Source: a bacterium
Lineage (GTDB): Bacteria > Bdellovibrionota > UBA1018
DNA length: 64,000 bases
Direction of reading: 5' to 3'
Assembly: GCA_019751945.1 (NCBI GenBank)
Contig: JAIEMT010000023.1
Coordinates: 62,001-126,000, forward strand
Shown: piece by piece, positions 36,867 through 46,096 of the stretch
Numbering within the stretch: position 1 is the stretch's first letter
Layout: each line of letters begins with the position of its first letter
Made by a program: the position numbers and the translations under genes
The notes under the pieces: generated by a model
Database searches by the model: none
Told to the model about the DNA's origin: nothing
Seen by the model: only the letters and a program-made list of their open reading frames with translations

Positions 36867-37562
36867 CTAAAAGGAGATGGCAGTGGCTAAAAACTTGAAC
36901 AAAACCACCATCAAGACGCCAAGCCCCATGAATACACATGCGAGCAAAACCACCTTCGGAAACAAACCAACTACAATTGCTCGGCCCGTATCGAGGCGAT
37001 AGATTTCCTTAGCCGCGATGACTGTAATGACAATGACTCCGATCCAGGACAGAAAGCTTCCTGCAACGGGAATGAAGGTGAGAATCGTGGGAGCCATTCC
37101 GAAACACACCACGCGAATGGCTGTCTCGAAGGTAATTTCTTCAGGAGCGCCTTCCTTACCAGGACTTACAAAAAGACGAGCGCCTACAAATACAAAAAAA
37201 CTGGTGAAGAAAACAGATGCCAGTGTCCAAAACGGATCCACTAGGATGGAACCAGCTCCCCACATCCAATCTAGAATTTTTTCCTTCATTTCGACGATCA
37301 CTTCGCTGCCTCGTCCTTGAGAGTCCACGTCGGCAACTTTAGACGCGATATCGAAGAGATCCCCAAAATGCGACGAGAACATGCCCCCAAGAACGGTAAC
37401 CCAGACGTACTGAGCTGCAGCGCCAATCCAATGGGTGACCAGGGCAAATGCGAGAGGACCGCTCAGACCACCTTTTACCGGTAGTTTTCGAAAGAACCCC
37501 TTGGGGTTCGTGTGAATCTCTTTCAGATTCCAGAAATATTTTGTGACGACGTTTGCTCTCAC
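36867..37562 (-). CDS. YIP1-family integral membrane protein
   Basis: 231 residues with about five hydrophobic helices and the YIP1-type start (F...NPKGFFRKLP then a membrane pair). GTG start overlapping the DUF4340 stop (GTGA at 37559-37562). Function of bacterial YIP1 proteins is not established. Its position makes it the last member of the Gld-type ABC block. Confidence 0.75.
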   Translation of the reverse strand: MRANVVTKYFWNLKEIHTNPKGFFRKLPVKGGLSGPLAFALVTHWIGAAAQYVWVTVLGGMFSSHFGDLFDIASKVADVDSQGRGSEVIVEMKEKILDWMWGAGSILVDPFWTLASVFFTSFFVFVGARLFVSPGKEGAPEEITFETAIRVVCFGMAPTILTFIPVAGSFLSWIGVIVITVIAAKEIYRLDTGRAIVVGLFPKVVLLACVFMGLGVLMVVLFKFLATAISF

Positions 37563-39055
37563 TGAACCTTCGTTTTCTTAAAAAACTCGCTATCCCAAGG
37601 CAGAGCATCTCGAATAGCAGGATCTACCTGAAAGACTTCCTTAATCTTGGCATCCAAGTCTTTGGCATAGAGCTCTTCGCCCTTTTTCCAAAAGACCAGC
37701 TGACGTTTCTTTTCAAACTTGTCATCTCCCACGGTGACTTTCAAGCCATCTGCTTCACCGGCCGGGGCTTTAGCCAAGGACAGATAGTCTCGTACCCGCG
37801 CACCCGAAAGTTTGTCGAGAAGTGCTTGTACCTTCATGGAATCCGCTTCATCGCCGCCGTCGAGAAGCCACTTGGCTTGCTTCTGTGTCATCTTCAACGG
37901 TTTTGAACCGAGTGGCTTTCCCGCAATCTCAATTCGCTTCGCACCAAAACGTTCCAAAGACGTGATCAGTTTAGAAAGACGAACTTCTTTCAAACTTTTA
38001 TCCACTCGACCCACTGCGGACGAATCCAATTCGAAAAGGGGATCCATGTCCGAAACAGTAGCGTAGACATCCGGAGCGCCCTTGCTCTTCTTTTTCTCAA
38101 AAAGGTTGAGGGTGACTTCTGTCGGTTTTTCAGGGGCTCCGCCCTTTAAAGTCACAGTGACGACTTTTTTGGCAGAAGCTAAAATCGAACGAGCCTTCGC
38201 ATCGTTCTTGTTTTCAGCCGGAAAGCCCTTTGCTGTTAACCAAACCACCGCGCCCAACGAGTTATCGATGTTTTCAATATCTCCAGGAACGTTTTCCCAC
38301 TTTCCAGAAATATTGGCCTTCAACAACCATTGACCGTCTTTTCGCTCACCCTCGATGTTGCTCTTCGTGCCTTTGAGAGTGAAAGACAGAATCTGTTGAA
38401 CGCTCAGGGTAAAAAGTTTTTTATCGCGCCAGTGGGTGGCTTCATTTTCTAAATTGGCTTTAAAAGAATTGTTCACTAGGAAGACTTTGGATTCGTCCAT
38501 CTTCAGGGCAGTGGCAGTTCCTTCCCCGGCGAGCGAAAAGATATTGTCACCAATCGGATGCAACTCGCCCAAGTACAAAGCCTGGGTCTTTCCGTCGGCA
38601 GTAGTCACCAAGATGCGCTTGGCCGACTTAGCCTTTCGCGATTCCTCATCCAACTTGTACATCTTCAAGAGAGCCTGACGCTTCTCAGGAGTTTCCGTGC
38701 TGAGATCAATCGTATCGGCAGGAGCTAAACCACCAACGGTATTTAAAAAACCACTCATCACAGAATCGTCGGCGCGAAATTTCTTAGGTTGAGTGACTTC
38801 CCATTTTGCAAAGGCGCCCACTTTGCAATCCTTCTCCATACAGCGAATCTCGACATCCTTTCCGCCGGCACCCGAAAGGTTCAGAGCAGAAATGGAATCG
38901 TCTTTCAGACGAAAAACCTTCTTCTTGTCTGCTTCGCTCGATTCCTTTTTTGGCTTGTAGGAGTACTCATGCCAATAGGCAAGGGTTCCCATACCAAACA
39001 AGATTGCAGCCAAAATGAGCTGCGGCTTCCAGTTTACTTCCGATTTTTTTGCCAT
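37559..39055 (-). CDS. DUF4340-domain membrane-anchored protein
   Basis: 498 residues: one N-terminal membrane helix (about 12-28), then a long periplasmic region of repeated units that pattern as DUF4340 (ISALNLSG, KWEVTQPKKFRADDSVMSGFLNTVGGLAPADTI, and again near the C-terminus). Two cysteines lie in RCMEKDCKVG. DUF4340 genes commonly sit beside GldG/GldF-like ABC genes, as here. It is likely an accessory of that exporter-like complex. Confidence 0.85.
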   Translation of the reverse strand: MAKKSEVNWKPQLILAAILFGMGTLAYWHEYSYKPKKESSEADKKKVFRLKDDSISALNLSGAGGKDVEIRCMEKDCKVGAFAKWEVTQPKKFRADDSVMSGFLNTVGGLAPADTIDLSTETPEKRQALLKMYKLDEESRKAKSAKRILVTTADGKTQALYLGELHPIGDNIFSLAGEGTATALKMDESKVFLVNNSFKANLENEATHWRDKKLFTLSVQQILSFTLKGTKSNIEGERKDGQWLLKANISGKWENVPGDIENIDNSLGAVVWLTAKGFPAENKNDAKARSILASAKKVVTVTLKGGAPEKPTEVTLNLFEKKKSKGAPDVYATVSDMDPLFELDSSAVGRVDKSLKEVRLSKLITSLERFGAKRIEIAGKPLGSKPLKMTQKQAKWLLDGGDEADSMKVQALLDKLSGARVRDYLSLAKAPAGEADGLKVTVGDDKFEKKRQLVFWKKGEELYAKDLDAKIKEVFQVDPAIRDALPWDSEFFKKTKVQ

Positions 39056-39067
39056 AAATGGATTCTC

Positions 39068-40645
39068 TTAGAGACGTCGGCGATAGATCCAAACACCCAC
39101 ACCGCTCAATGCCGTCAACACCGGAATGAATAAAACGCCGAAGTAGAAAATCATCTTCAACGCTGTTCCCGAAAGTTGCGGCGCCGTGTGCGCGCCTTCT
39201 TCTTTGGTGCGGATGGAGATCAGGTTTTCATCTTCCAAAACCCAGCTCACCGAGTTCAAGAAGAAGTCCATGTTTCCGCCCATTCGGCCCCACTTGTTCG
39301 TCGCAAAGTAGGTAGACCCCAAAACCACAATTCGAGCGTTCTGGGTGGCTTTCGATTCCAGTTTCTTTCCGCTCAGGGCTACTGCCGCCGGAAACGGACC
39401 AATCAAATCTTTATCCGTGGGCTTCTGGAGGGCCGTTTGACCCTTCTTTTTGCCAGGATCCGGAATACTCCAACTCCCGGCAGAGCTCTTACCCAACGGC
39501 TCGATATTGATTCCCGCCGGCACGTTGGCCATCGGAACAATCGGACGAGCCAAGGTAAAGATCAGAGGCATCTTGAATTCTTTAGTAATGGGATTGGTAT
39601 TTGAAAACTGACTGAGCGGAGGCGCCATGGGTCCTACGAGTCCCGCATAGGGCGAAGCCGGGTCAACGATCAAAGACCTCTTCGCGTCGATGTGCCATTC
39701 CTTCAAAAGAGCTACGAGCTCGGGGGCGTACTCTTCGCTGTCCTTTAAATTGAGGTCTAAGGCAATGAGCGCGTGCCCGCCACCGTCCAAGTAGTCCTTC
39801 AAGAATTTAATTTCTTCGTTATAGAAGGATTTTACCGGACCGATAATCGCGATAGCGCTGCAATGGTCCGGAACTTTTTTCTCTTTCGCAAGATCCAGAT
39901 CTCTCACTTCATAGGTTTGAGAAATAAGCCCCTTGCGTGCAAAGTCATACCCGTTGTCATCGGTTCCGGTGAAACTTCTTTCCCCGTGACCTTGGACAGC
40001 GCAAACAACCGGGGCCTTGCCCTTAGTAATCTTAATCAAAGCGTTGGTAAGTTTTTCTTCGCTGGCTTCTGCAACCACTGCTTCACGACCATCCGCGAGA
40101 AGCTGCATGCTTCCTAGGGTGCGAATTCCCACTTGAGTGGCGCGCATCGGATCTTTATCCACATCGACGATTTCAATTTCGACTTTAGAGGGATTCAGAT
40201 CTTTATAACGCTTGGGCAAATCCGCTGCTGCCTGATTCTGCCCCTTGGTAAAAATCACAATCTTCAGATTCTTCTGAAGGCCCTTCACTAATTTCTCAGT
40301 TTGATCGGAGAGCGTGTTGACCTTGTTCTTTGTCAGGTCCAATTTTCCCGGGTATCGTGACGCCAAGAAATTCAAAACTCCAACAATGCCAATCACTAAT
40401 AGCACCGTGATGGCGGCATTCAATCCATAAGCGCTCTTCTTGCTATTGAAAGATTCCTTATTCTTAAAAAGGAGGTATCCCAAATCTCCGAGTAACAGCG
40501 CAGCCACCAACCAGGTCACCCACATCGTATCGGGGAAAACCACCCAAGTAAAAGTAAGCGCCAGGGTGAGGATCGCTGCGAGAACCCACAGCATCGAGAT
40601 GAGATTTGTTTTTAAGAAACTTTCTTTCTTCGAGTTCATAGCCAT
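39068..40645 (-). CDS. GldG-like ABC transporter auxiliary protein
   Basis: 525 residues from the ATG at 40645 (GGAGG nine bases upstream; a TTG lies two codons earlier). It has three N-terminal helices, a periplasmic part with the family signatures (LDLTKNKVNTLSDQTEKLVKGL, VVCAVQGHGERSF, FLKDYLDGGGHALIALD) and a C-terminal anchor ending in RRRL. This is the ABC-type auxiliary component (GldG family). In Bacteroidota GldG serves gliding, but in other phyla the role is unknown, so no symbol is given. Confidence 0.88.
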   Translation of the reverse strand: MAMNSKKESFLKTNLISMLWVLAAILTLALTFTWVVFPDTMWVTWLVAALLLGDLGYLLFKNKESFNSKKSAYGLNAAITVLLVIGIVGVLNFLASRYPGKLDLTKNKVNTLSDQTEKLVKGLQKNLKIVIFTKGQNQAAADLPKRYKDLNPSKVEIEIVDVDKDPMRATQVGIRTLGSMQLLADGREAVVAEASEEKLTNALIKITKGKAPVVCAVQGHGERSFTGTDDNGYDFARKGLISQTYEVRDLDLAKEKKVPDHCSAIAIIGPVKSFYNEEIKFLKDYLDGGGHALIALDLNLKDSEEYAPELVALLKEWHIDAKRSLIVDPASPYAGLVGPMAPPLSQFSNTNPITKEFKMPLIFTLARPIVPMANVPAGINIEPLGKSSAGSWSIPDPGKKKGQTALQKPTDKDLIGPFPAAVALSGKKLESKATQNARIVVLGSTYFATNKWGRMGGNMDFFLNSVSWVLEDENLISIRTKEEGAHTAPQLSGTALKMIFYFGVLFIPVLTALSGVGVWIYRRRL

Positions 40646-40651
40646 TTCCAA

Positions 40652-41413
40652 TTACCTCCAGCGATAGGAGTCCATCACCCGATGAGTGAGAAACAGCCCT
40701 ACAAAAATGTATGAGAGATAGAAAAAGATATCGGCAGAATTGAGCAACCCTTGGCCGAAGTTGTTGAACCGACCGATCAAAGAGAGGTTGGTAAGCAACC
40801 CACTCCAGAAGGGCCCAGCTGCTGAAGCGGCCCAGCTGATAATCCAGAACATCAACCCCACGCCGAAGGTGGAAGCCGCGGCCACTACCTGGTTTTCAGT
40901 CATGGACGAGAGGAACAACCCCACCGCCATGTAGCAACCCGCTAACAAAAAAGTTCCGACATAGCTGCAAACAATCGGACCGTAATCTGGCGTAAACGCC
41001 GAGAAAAGCACGATCGGGTAAATCGAGGTCACCAGTAACATGACCCCCACCAACAACATGGCCGAACAAAACTTTCCAACAATGATCTCCGTCAAGGTGA
41101 GCGGGGAAGTCATTAACAGTTCGATCGTATGCATCTTTTTCTCTTCAGAAAACAAACGCATCGTAATCATCGGAGCGATGAAGAGCAGAATCACGTTCAT
41201 GTTGCCGTAAAAAGGCCGCACGATTCCATCCGTCACGCTGACGCCCTTGTTGCCCATCGCAGAAAAGGCCATCTGACGAACATAGTGATCGAGGTTAAAG
41301 AAGAACATGAAACCCACGATCGACATGAATGCGCCGATCACCACGTAAGCAATCGGAGACGTGAAGTAACTTCGGAAATCGCGCTGAGCGATAGTCCAGA
41401 TATTTCGAAACAT
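40652..41413 (-). CDS. ABC transporter permease (GldF-like)
   Basis: 253 residues from the ATG at 41413, which has GGAGG eight bases upstream. It has six predicted helices with the ABC-2 type start (FRNIWTIAQRDFRSYFTSPIAYVV) and the FSEEKKMHTIELLMTSPLT loop typical of the GldF family. It works with the ATPase upstream and GldG-like protein downstream. Confidence 0.9.
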   Translation of the reverse strand: MFRNIWTIAQRDFRSYFTSPIAYVVIGAFMSIVGFMFFFNLDHYVRQMAFSAMGNKGVSVTDGIVRPFYGNMNVILLFIAPMITMRLFSEEKKMHTIELLMTSPLTLTEIIVGKFCSAMLLVGVMLLVTSIYPIVLFSAFTPDYGPIVCSYVGTFLLAGCYMAVGLFLSSMTENQVVAAASTFGVGLMFWIISWAASAAGPFWSGLLTNLSLIGRFNNFGQGLLNSADIFFYLSYIFVGLFLTHRVMDSYRWR

Positions 41414-41414
41414 C

Positions 41415-42368
41415 TTACATTCCTCCCGCATGCGCAGCTGCGCTGTGATTCTCTTCGGTGGTCAGCTGCAGGAAGATTTCTTCTAAGCTGACTTTTTCAG
41501 GACTAAATTCCAGAACGCCCATTCCGCGATTCACGGCCATTTCAACCACCTGATCGCGAACGTCGCGTGAGCCCGCCGTCATTTCAACTAGGAGTTTCGA
41601 GCCGTTTGAAGAGACTCCTGAAATTCCAGGAATCTTGCGAATCGCATCGACACCTTCTGAAGAAGGCTTCTTTACCTCCATTGAGTAGATCAGACCCTTC
41701 TTCATTCGCATGGTCAGACCTTCCAGGCTGTCTTCCGCAGCAATCTTCCCGCGAGCAAGAACGATAATGCGCTGACAGATCGCAGTCACTTCAGGAAGAA
41801 TGTGCGAACTCAGAATGACCGTGTGATCTCCGCCCAAGCTTTTAATGAGCTCGCGGATTTCAATGATCTGCTTCGGATCGAGACCCACTGTCGGTTCGTC
41901 CAAAATAAGAACTTTAGGATTGTGCAGGAGGGCTTGAGCCAAACCCACGCGCTGACGATATCCCTTTGAAAGATTTCCGATGAGGCGATTCTGAACATCG
42001 CCGAGCGAAGTTCTTTCAATCGCATTCTTCACCGACTTGGAAAGAGAAGTCGTCGGCACTTGATGAAGTTTACCGGTGAACTCCAAATAATCTTTCACCT
42101 TCATTTCGGTGTAGACCGGAGGAGTTTCGGGAAGGTAGCCCACATTTCTTTTTACGGAGATGGGATCTTCAAAAACGTCGTGACCCGCAACGACCGCTTT
42201 GCCATCCGTAGCTGGCATGAACCCCGTCAGGATTTTCATCGTAGTGGATTTGCCAGCGCCATTGGGCCCCAAAAATCCGACGATCTCACCCTTCTGAACT
42301 TCAAAGCTCAGATCGTCGATCGCCTTTCGGGGACCATAAAACTTCGTTAAATGAGATACTGAAATCAT
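41415..42368 (-). CDS. ABC transporter ATP-binding protein (GldA-like)
   Basis: 317 residues from the ATG at 42368 (GAGGTGA upstream; GTG at 42380 is the alternative). Walker A GPNGAGKST, Q-loop YLPETPPVY, signature LSKGYRQRVGLAQAL, Walker B VLILDEPTVGLDP and the switch His are intact. The C-terminal ~80 residues form the extra domain seen in GldA/CcmA-type ATPases. It energises the permease encoded next. Confidence 0.92.
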   Translation of the reverse strand: MISVSHLTKFYGPRKAIDDLSFEVQKGEIVGFLGPNGAGKSTTMKILTGFMPATDGKAVVAGHDVFEDPISVKRNVGYLPETPPVYTEMKVKDYLEFTGKLHQVPTTSLSKSVKNAIERTSLGDVQNRLIGNLSKGYRQRVGLAQALLHNPKVLILDEPTVGLDPKQIIEIRELIKSLGGDHTVILSSHILPEVTAICQRIIVLARGKIAAEDSLEGLTMRMKKGLIYSMEVKKPSSEGVDAIRKIPGISGVSSNGSKLLVEMTAGSRDVRDQVVEMAVNRGMGVLEFSPEKVSLEEIFLQLTTEENHSAAAHAGGM

Positions 42369-42508
42369 ATCGATGCTCACCTCTGCCGCAGTGCGGCCTC
42401 AGTAAAACAATAGCTGGGATCTGTCGACGTATTTAAGAGAGGAGTACCGAAAAAATCAAGCACTATGCGCGACGTAATGAACAAATGTACAGTGCGGTGC
42501 CGCTAGAG

Positions 42509-43573
42509 TTATTTCCCAAACTTTTCATAGGAATCGATCAAGGCATCAATCCGTTTGATCAGCGCCTCAACCGTGCGATCTAACGGCATATTGAGCGCAA
42601 CACCCGCAGCGAATTCGTGACCGCCGCCGCCAAATTCCATCGCCACTTTGCTGATGGGAATCTTGCCTTTGGATTTCAAAGAAACCCGTACACTTCCGTC
42701 ATCTTCCTCTCGGAAAAAACACACGACTTCCGAATCCTTCAGAAGCAGCAGGAGATTTAAGAAGGACTGGGTATCATCCGCAGAAGCTTGATGCTTCTTT
42801 CGAAGTTCCAAATCCATTTCCAGCCACGCCACTTTTGCATTAGCGCCGACCTTCACATTCTGAAGCATGTGACCCAAGAGTTTCAGGTGGGAGACTTCTT
42901 TCGACGAATAGATGGCCTGATAAATTTCTTCCGGATTCACGCCAAGCTCAATCATTTCTCCGGCAATTTGATGCGCGAGCGCTGTGGTTCGTGAATAGCG
43001 AAAGCTGTTGGTATCGGTCATCACCGACACATACAAACCGAGTGCGACGTCTTTATTGATTTTCGTCAGGTTGAGTTCAGAGAATAAATGATAGAGCGAT
43101 TCGCCGATGCTACTGGAATCGGGATCCACCACGAGCAGAGCATGGGGTGGATAAACTACTTCCGGAACTGAGGTCAGTTCCTGATGGTGATCCAGAAATA
43201 CAATTTTTTTGGCGCGCAAAGAGAGCTCAGCCCAAAGCTTTCCCAAACGACGCGGGTCGTTCGTGTCCACGATGACCCAGAGATCGCAGGTATCCCAAAG
43301 CTCCACTTCACCCGGCCCCAGCAGCATGTTGCCCTTGGGATCCAAAAACTTATAGCGCTTCGGAAGGGGATCGGGGTTGTAAACGCGGCAAGCCTTACGG
43401 GCGCGCTTCAGGTAATGACACAGCGCGGCCTCAGCGCCCAAACCATCTCCGTCAGGCAATGCGTGGGTCGAAACTAACACACGCTTTGCACCCTCCAGCG
43501 CTAGCTTAAACTTTTGAAATTCTTTGGATTTCGAGAGGCTCTCAGATTTCGTTTTTACTACCTTAGTGCTCAA
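42509..43573 (-). CDS. nrnA: DHH-DHHA1 phosphoesterase (NrnA-like oligoribonuclease/pAp phosphatase)
   Basis: 354 residues from a TTG at 43573 preceded by an AAGGTGGGG stretch; a GTG at 43615 is an alternative. The DHH domain has THALPDGDGLGAEAAL, VDTND and FLDHHQ, and the C-terminal DHHA1 domain ends with FGGGGHEFAAGVAL. NrnA degrades short RNA oligonucleotides and dephosphorylates pAp. In bacteria with c-di-GMP or c-di-AMP it also clears linear dinucleotides, which fits the GGDEF gene elsewhere in the window (inference). Confidence 0.88.
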   Translation of the reverse strand: MSTKVVKTKSESLSKSKEFQKFKLALEGAKRVLVSTHALPDGDGLGAEAALCHYLKRARKACRVYNPDPLPKRYKFLDPKGNMLLGPGEVELWDTCDLWVIVDTNDPRRLGKLWAELSLRAKKIVFLDHHQELTSVPEVVYPPHALLVVDPDSSSIGESLYHLFSELNLTKINKDVALGLYVSVMTDTNSFRYSRTTALAHQIAGEMIELGVNPEEIYQAIYSSKEVSHLKLLGHMLQNVKVGANAKVAWLEMDLELRKKHQASADDTQSFLNLLLLLKDSEVVCFFREEDDGSVRVSLKSKGKIPISKVAMEFGGGGHEFAAGVALNMPLDRTVEALIKRIDALIDSYEKFGK

Positions 43574-43620
43574 GCCAAACACCCCACCTTCCGAAAAAAA
43601 TAAAGGAAGGTACACGGCAG

Positions 43621-43962
43621 ATGAAAGCTCTCAGTAAGAACACTTCGCAAACCAAATTGGATCCGCTCTACGTGATTTTTGAGCAACATCTTTACAATTT
43701 TCAGGACCAAGACTCCGATCGCAAAGCGTTCATTCATACTGTCGTTCAAGACTACCTCAGTTACCTGCGAAAAATGCAGATCGCTGTACCTAAGTCTCTT
43801 GAACAACCGATTGTTGAGGAACTCAGCACCCAAGTGAGCAGCATGCTGGTGAAGAAAATCTACGGTTGTTTGACCATTCAGGACTATCAAAAACATCTTC
43901 CTTCCCACATCCGAAAGAAGGCCAAGGCACGGTATTCCAAGCTTGGCAGCGGTAGTCGCTGA
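43621..43962 (+). CDS. Small hypothetical protein
   Basis: 113 residues, mostly helical and basic, with no signal peptide or membrane segment (SQTKLDPLYVIFEQHLYNF, then a Lys/Arg-rich C-terminus KKAKARYSKLG). AAGGAAGG precedes the ATG by about 11 bases. It diverges from the nrnA-like gene and is convergent with rimK. No family was recognised. Confidence 0.65.
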   Translation: MKALSKNTSQTKLDPLYVIFEQHLYNFQDQDSDRKAFIHTVVQDYLSYLRKMQIAVPKSLEQPIVEELSTQVSSMLVKKIYGCLTIQDYQKHLPSHIRKKAKARYSKLGSGSR

Positions 43963-43968
43963 CCCTCT

Positions 43969-44868
43969 TTACCGTGGTTTTGGTTTTTTTGCCTGCTTAA
44001 TTAAGTGATCTAAAACAAATCCCGCAATATTGGCCCCGGTGGCTTTTTCAATGCCTTGAAACCCGGGAGAGCTATTGACCTCAATCACCACAGGCTCCCC
44101 TTGATCGCCCCACATGAGATCCACACCGGCAATTTGCAAACCCAGAATCTGCGCAGCTCGAACCGCCGCTTTTTGAAACTCCTGCGGTAGAGAAAGTGCT
44201 CTTCCTTCGCCGCCCCGGTGAATATTGCTTCGAAACTCGCCTTCGGGAGCGACTCGCTCCATAGCAGCCACGACTTCGTCGCCCACCACAAAGGCGCGGT
44301 AGTCTTTTCCCGCCCCTTTGACTAAGAATTGCTGAACCAAAACGTCTTGCCCAAGCCCTCTTAGCGTATCAATGACTGAACCAATCGCCACGGGAGTATG
44401 CGCGAGCATGACCCCCACGCCCTGAGTACCCTGAAGAATCTTTAAAATAACCGGCGGCTGTCCCACCGCCTGAAGGGCTGCGTTCAAATTTCGAGAGTTT
44501 CGAACCAATACAGTGCGCGGAACCTTCACCCCAGCATCGGTCAACACCTGGAGACATCGAAGCTTATCGCGGGACTGCGCAATGGCTTGCGAATGATTCA
44601 CGACATGACGGCTGAGCGACTCGAAATGTTTCACCACCGCCAGTCCGTACGCGGTGATCGAAGTTCCAATTCGAGGTAAAACAACGTCGTAGGGTTCCAG
44701 AATCTGAGAGCCGTGCAGGATGTGGCTCTTTTCCCCATCGATGACCAACTGACAATCGAGAGGACTGATGACATCGCAAGCGACTTTCTTGGAACTCGCC
44801 TCTTCCATAAAGCGTTTAACGCTATGGAGCGAAGAGTTGCGCGATAAGATTGCAATCCGTTGAGTCAC
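43969..44868 (-). CDS. rimK: RimK-family ATP-grasp ligase
   Basis: 299 residues from a GTG. ATP-grasp motifs: DKLRCLQVLTDAGVKVPRT, the ATP loop LKILQGTQGVGV, FLVKGAGKDYRAFVVGD, AGVDLMWG and the metal-binding VIEVNSSPGFQGIE. RimK adds glutamate residues to the C-terminus of ribosomal protein S6 in E. coli; substrate in this lineage is not shown. It diverges from the beta-propeller lipoprotein with 16 bases between starts. Confidence 0.9.
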   Translation of the reverse strand: MTQRIAILSRNSSLHSVKRFMEEASSKKVACDVISPLDCQLVIDGEKSHILHGSQILEPYDVVLPRIGTSITAYGLAVVKHFESLSRHVVNHSQAIAQSRDKLRCLQVLTDAGVKVPRTVLVRNSRNLNAALQAVGQPPVILKILQGTQGVGVMLAHTPVAIGSVIDTLRGLGQDVLVQQFLVKGAGKDYRAFVVGDEVVAAMERVAPEGEFRSNIHRGGEGRALSLPQEFQKAAVRAAQILGLQIAGVDLMWGDQGEPVVIEVNSSPGFQGIEKATGANIAGFVLDHLIKQAKKPKPR

Positions 44869-44884
44869 GTTTTAGCCTTAACAC

Positions 44885-46096
44885 ATGCATCAGGGATTGG
44901 GCCTTCTCTTTCTAGCTGTTGGGGTTTCCTTTTCGACTGCCTCGTGTAGCGGAAGTCGACAGATTCGGGACCTTCCCTTTCAATGGTCGGACACCCCGGC
45001 AAAAGTCAGCCGACAGTGGAATAAAGTTCTGCCCGGCTTCATCACCGATCTGGATTTTACTGGCGACGGAAATGCGCTCGTTGTGGCCACCATTCCCGAT
45101 CGCGACGGCATTATTAAAAGTGCTCCGACAAACCTGCTTTCTTACTTCAATCGAGACGGTAAGCTGATTTGGAGAATCATTCCCAAAACACAGATTAAAT
45201 CGCAGTCCGTCTCGGACGATGGGTCGATCGTGGTGATCTCCACGTATAATGAACGACTGACAGCACTGAACAGTGCCGGTAAAGTGCTCTGGAGCGTACG
45301 CACGATGTGTCGCCCGCACGTCATGAGCAAGGTTGAGAAAATTGTTTGTTACCATGACGACGCCACGTCTCCGAAAATCGCTTTCGAAGTCTACGACTTC
45401 AAGGGCAAGCGCTACGCCTACTTTCCACGCGGCGAAGACATTCTTTCTCTGAAACTTCCAGACGATCAACTGGCAACCGCCATTGCTCTCACTCACGGTC
45501 AGGTTATTCTTTTTGATTCGGAATTTAAAAAGGTTTGGGAGCGACGGGTAAACGGAGAGGTTCTCGATCTCGCGGTGGGATCTGGTGACAACCGATTGGT
45601 CGCCGCCCTTTTTGAAAATGGACGGCAGCAGCGCGTGGCCATGTTTGATCACCAGGGAAACTTCCAAAGCGAAGTCGCCTTGAAAGCGCCTGCCGAGCAA
45701 ATTGAGTTTTCCCCCGATGGTTCGTATCTCGTCACATACGGAAACACCCCCCGGGGCCAATCGCTAAATACTTTTTCGGTGAAGGCCCGTGGCAACGGAA
45801 CGTCTGCTCTCGAAGAACAGTGGAAGCGCGGTGATCTCTATTACGCCGAATATTCGTCGTTCATGACCGCCGCCAAAGACTTTCTGATGATTGGCTATGA
45901 AGACATCTCTCCTAAGACGCGATGGAGCCATATCTTAGGATTCTCGATGTCAGGCAAGTTGAACTTCGACCTTCCGCTCGAAGCAAAAGAAGGCGCTTAC
46001 CTCTACACGTATTCCTATTCGCACAAGACATCATCTCTCGCAGTCGCAACCGACGATGCCAGCCTAACGGTTTACGAAATCAAAACCGCGAACTAA
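44885..46096 (+). CDS. Beta-propeller lipoprotein (WD40/PQQ-like)
   Basis: 403 residues. A lipobox (TASC) after a hydrophobic leader predicts a lipid anchor at about Cys20. The mature part shows regularly spaced short beta-blades with DG/DDGS turns (LDFTGDGNALVVAT, QSVSDDGSIVVIST, IEFSPDGSYLVTYG), the pattern of a WD40/PQQ-like propeller. Likely a binding scaffold in the envelope. Its last 33 bases overlap the convergent gene. Confidence 0.78.
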   Translation: MHQGLGLLFLAVGVSFSTASCSGSRQIRDLPFQWSDTPAKVSRQWNKVLPGFITDLDFTGDGNALVVATIPDRDGIIKSAPTNLLSYFNRDGKLIWRIIPKTQIKSQSVSDDGSIVVISTYNERLTALNSAGKVLWSVRTMCRPHVMSKVEKIVCYHDDATSPKIAFEVYDFKGKRYAYFPRGEDILSLKLPDDQLATAIALTHGQVILFDSEFKKVWERRVNGEVLDLAVGSGDNRLVAALFENGRQQRVAMFDHQGNFQSEVALKAPAEQIEFSPDGSYLVTYGNTPRGQSLNTFSVKARGNGTSALEEQWKRGDLYYAEYSSFMTAAKDFLMIGYEDISPKTRWSHILGFSMSGKLNFDLPLEAKEGAYLYTYSYSHKTSSLAVATDDASLTVYEIKTAN

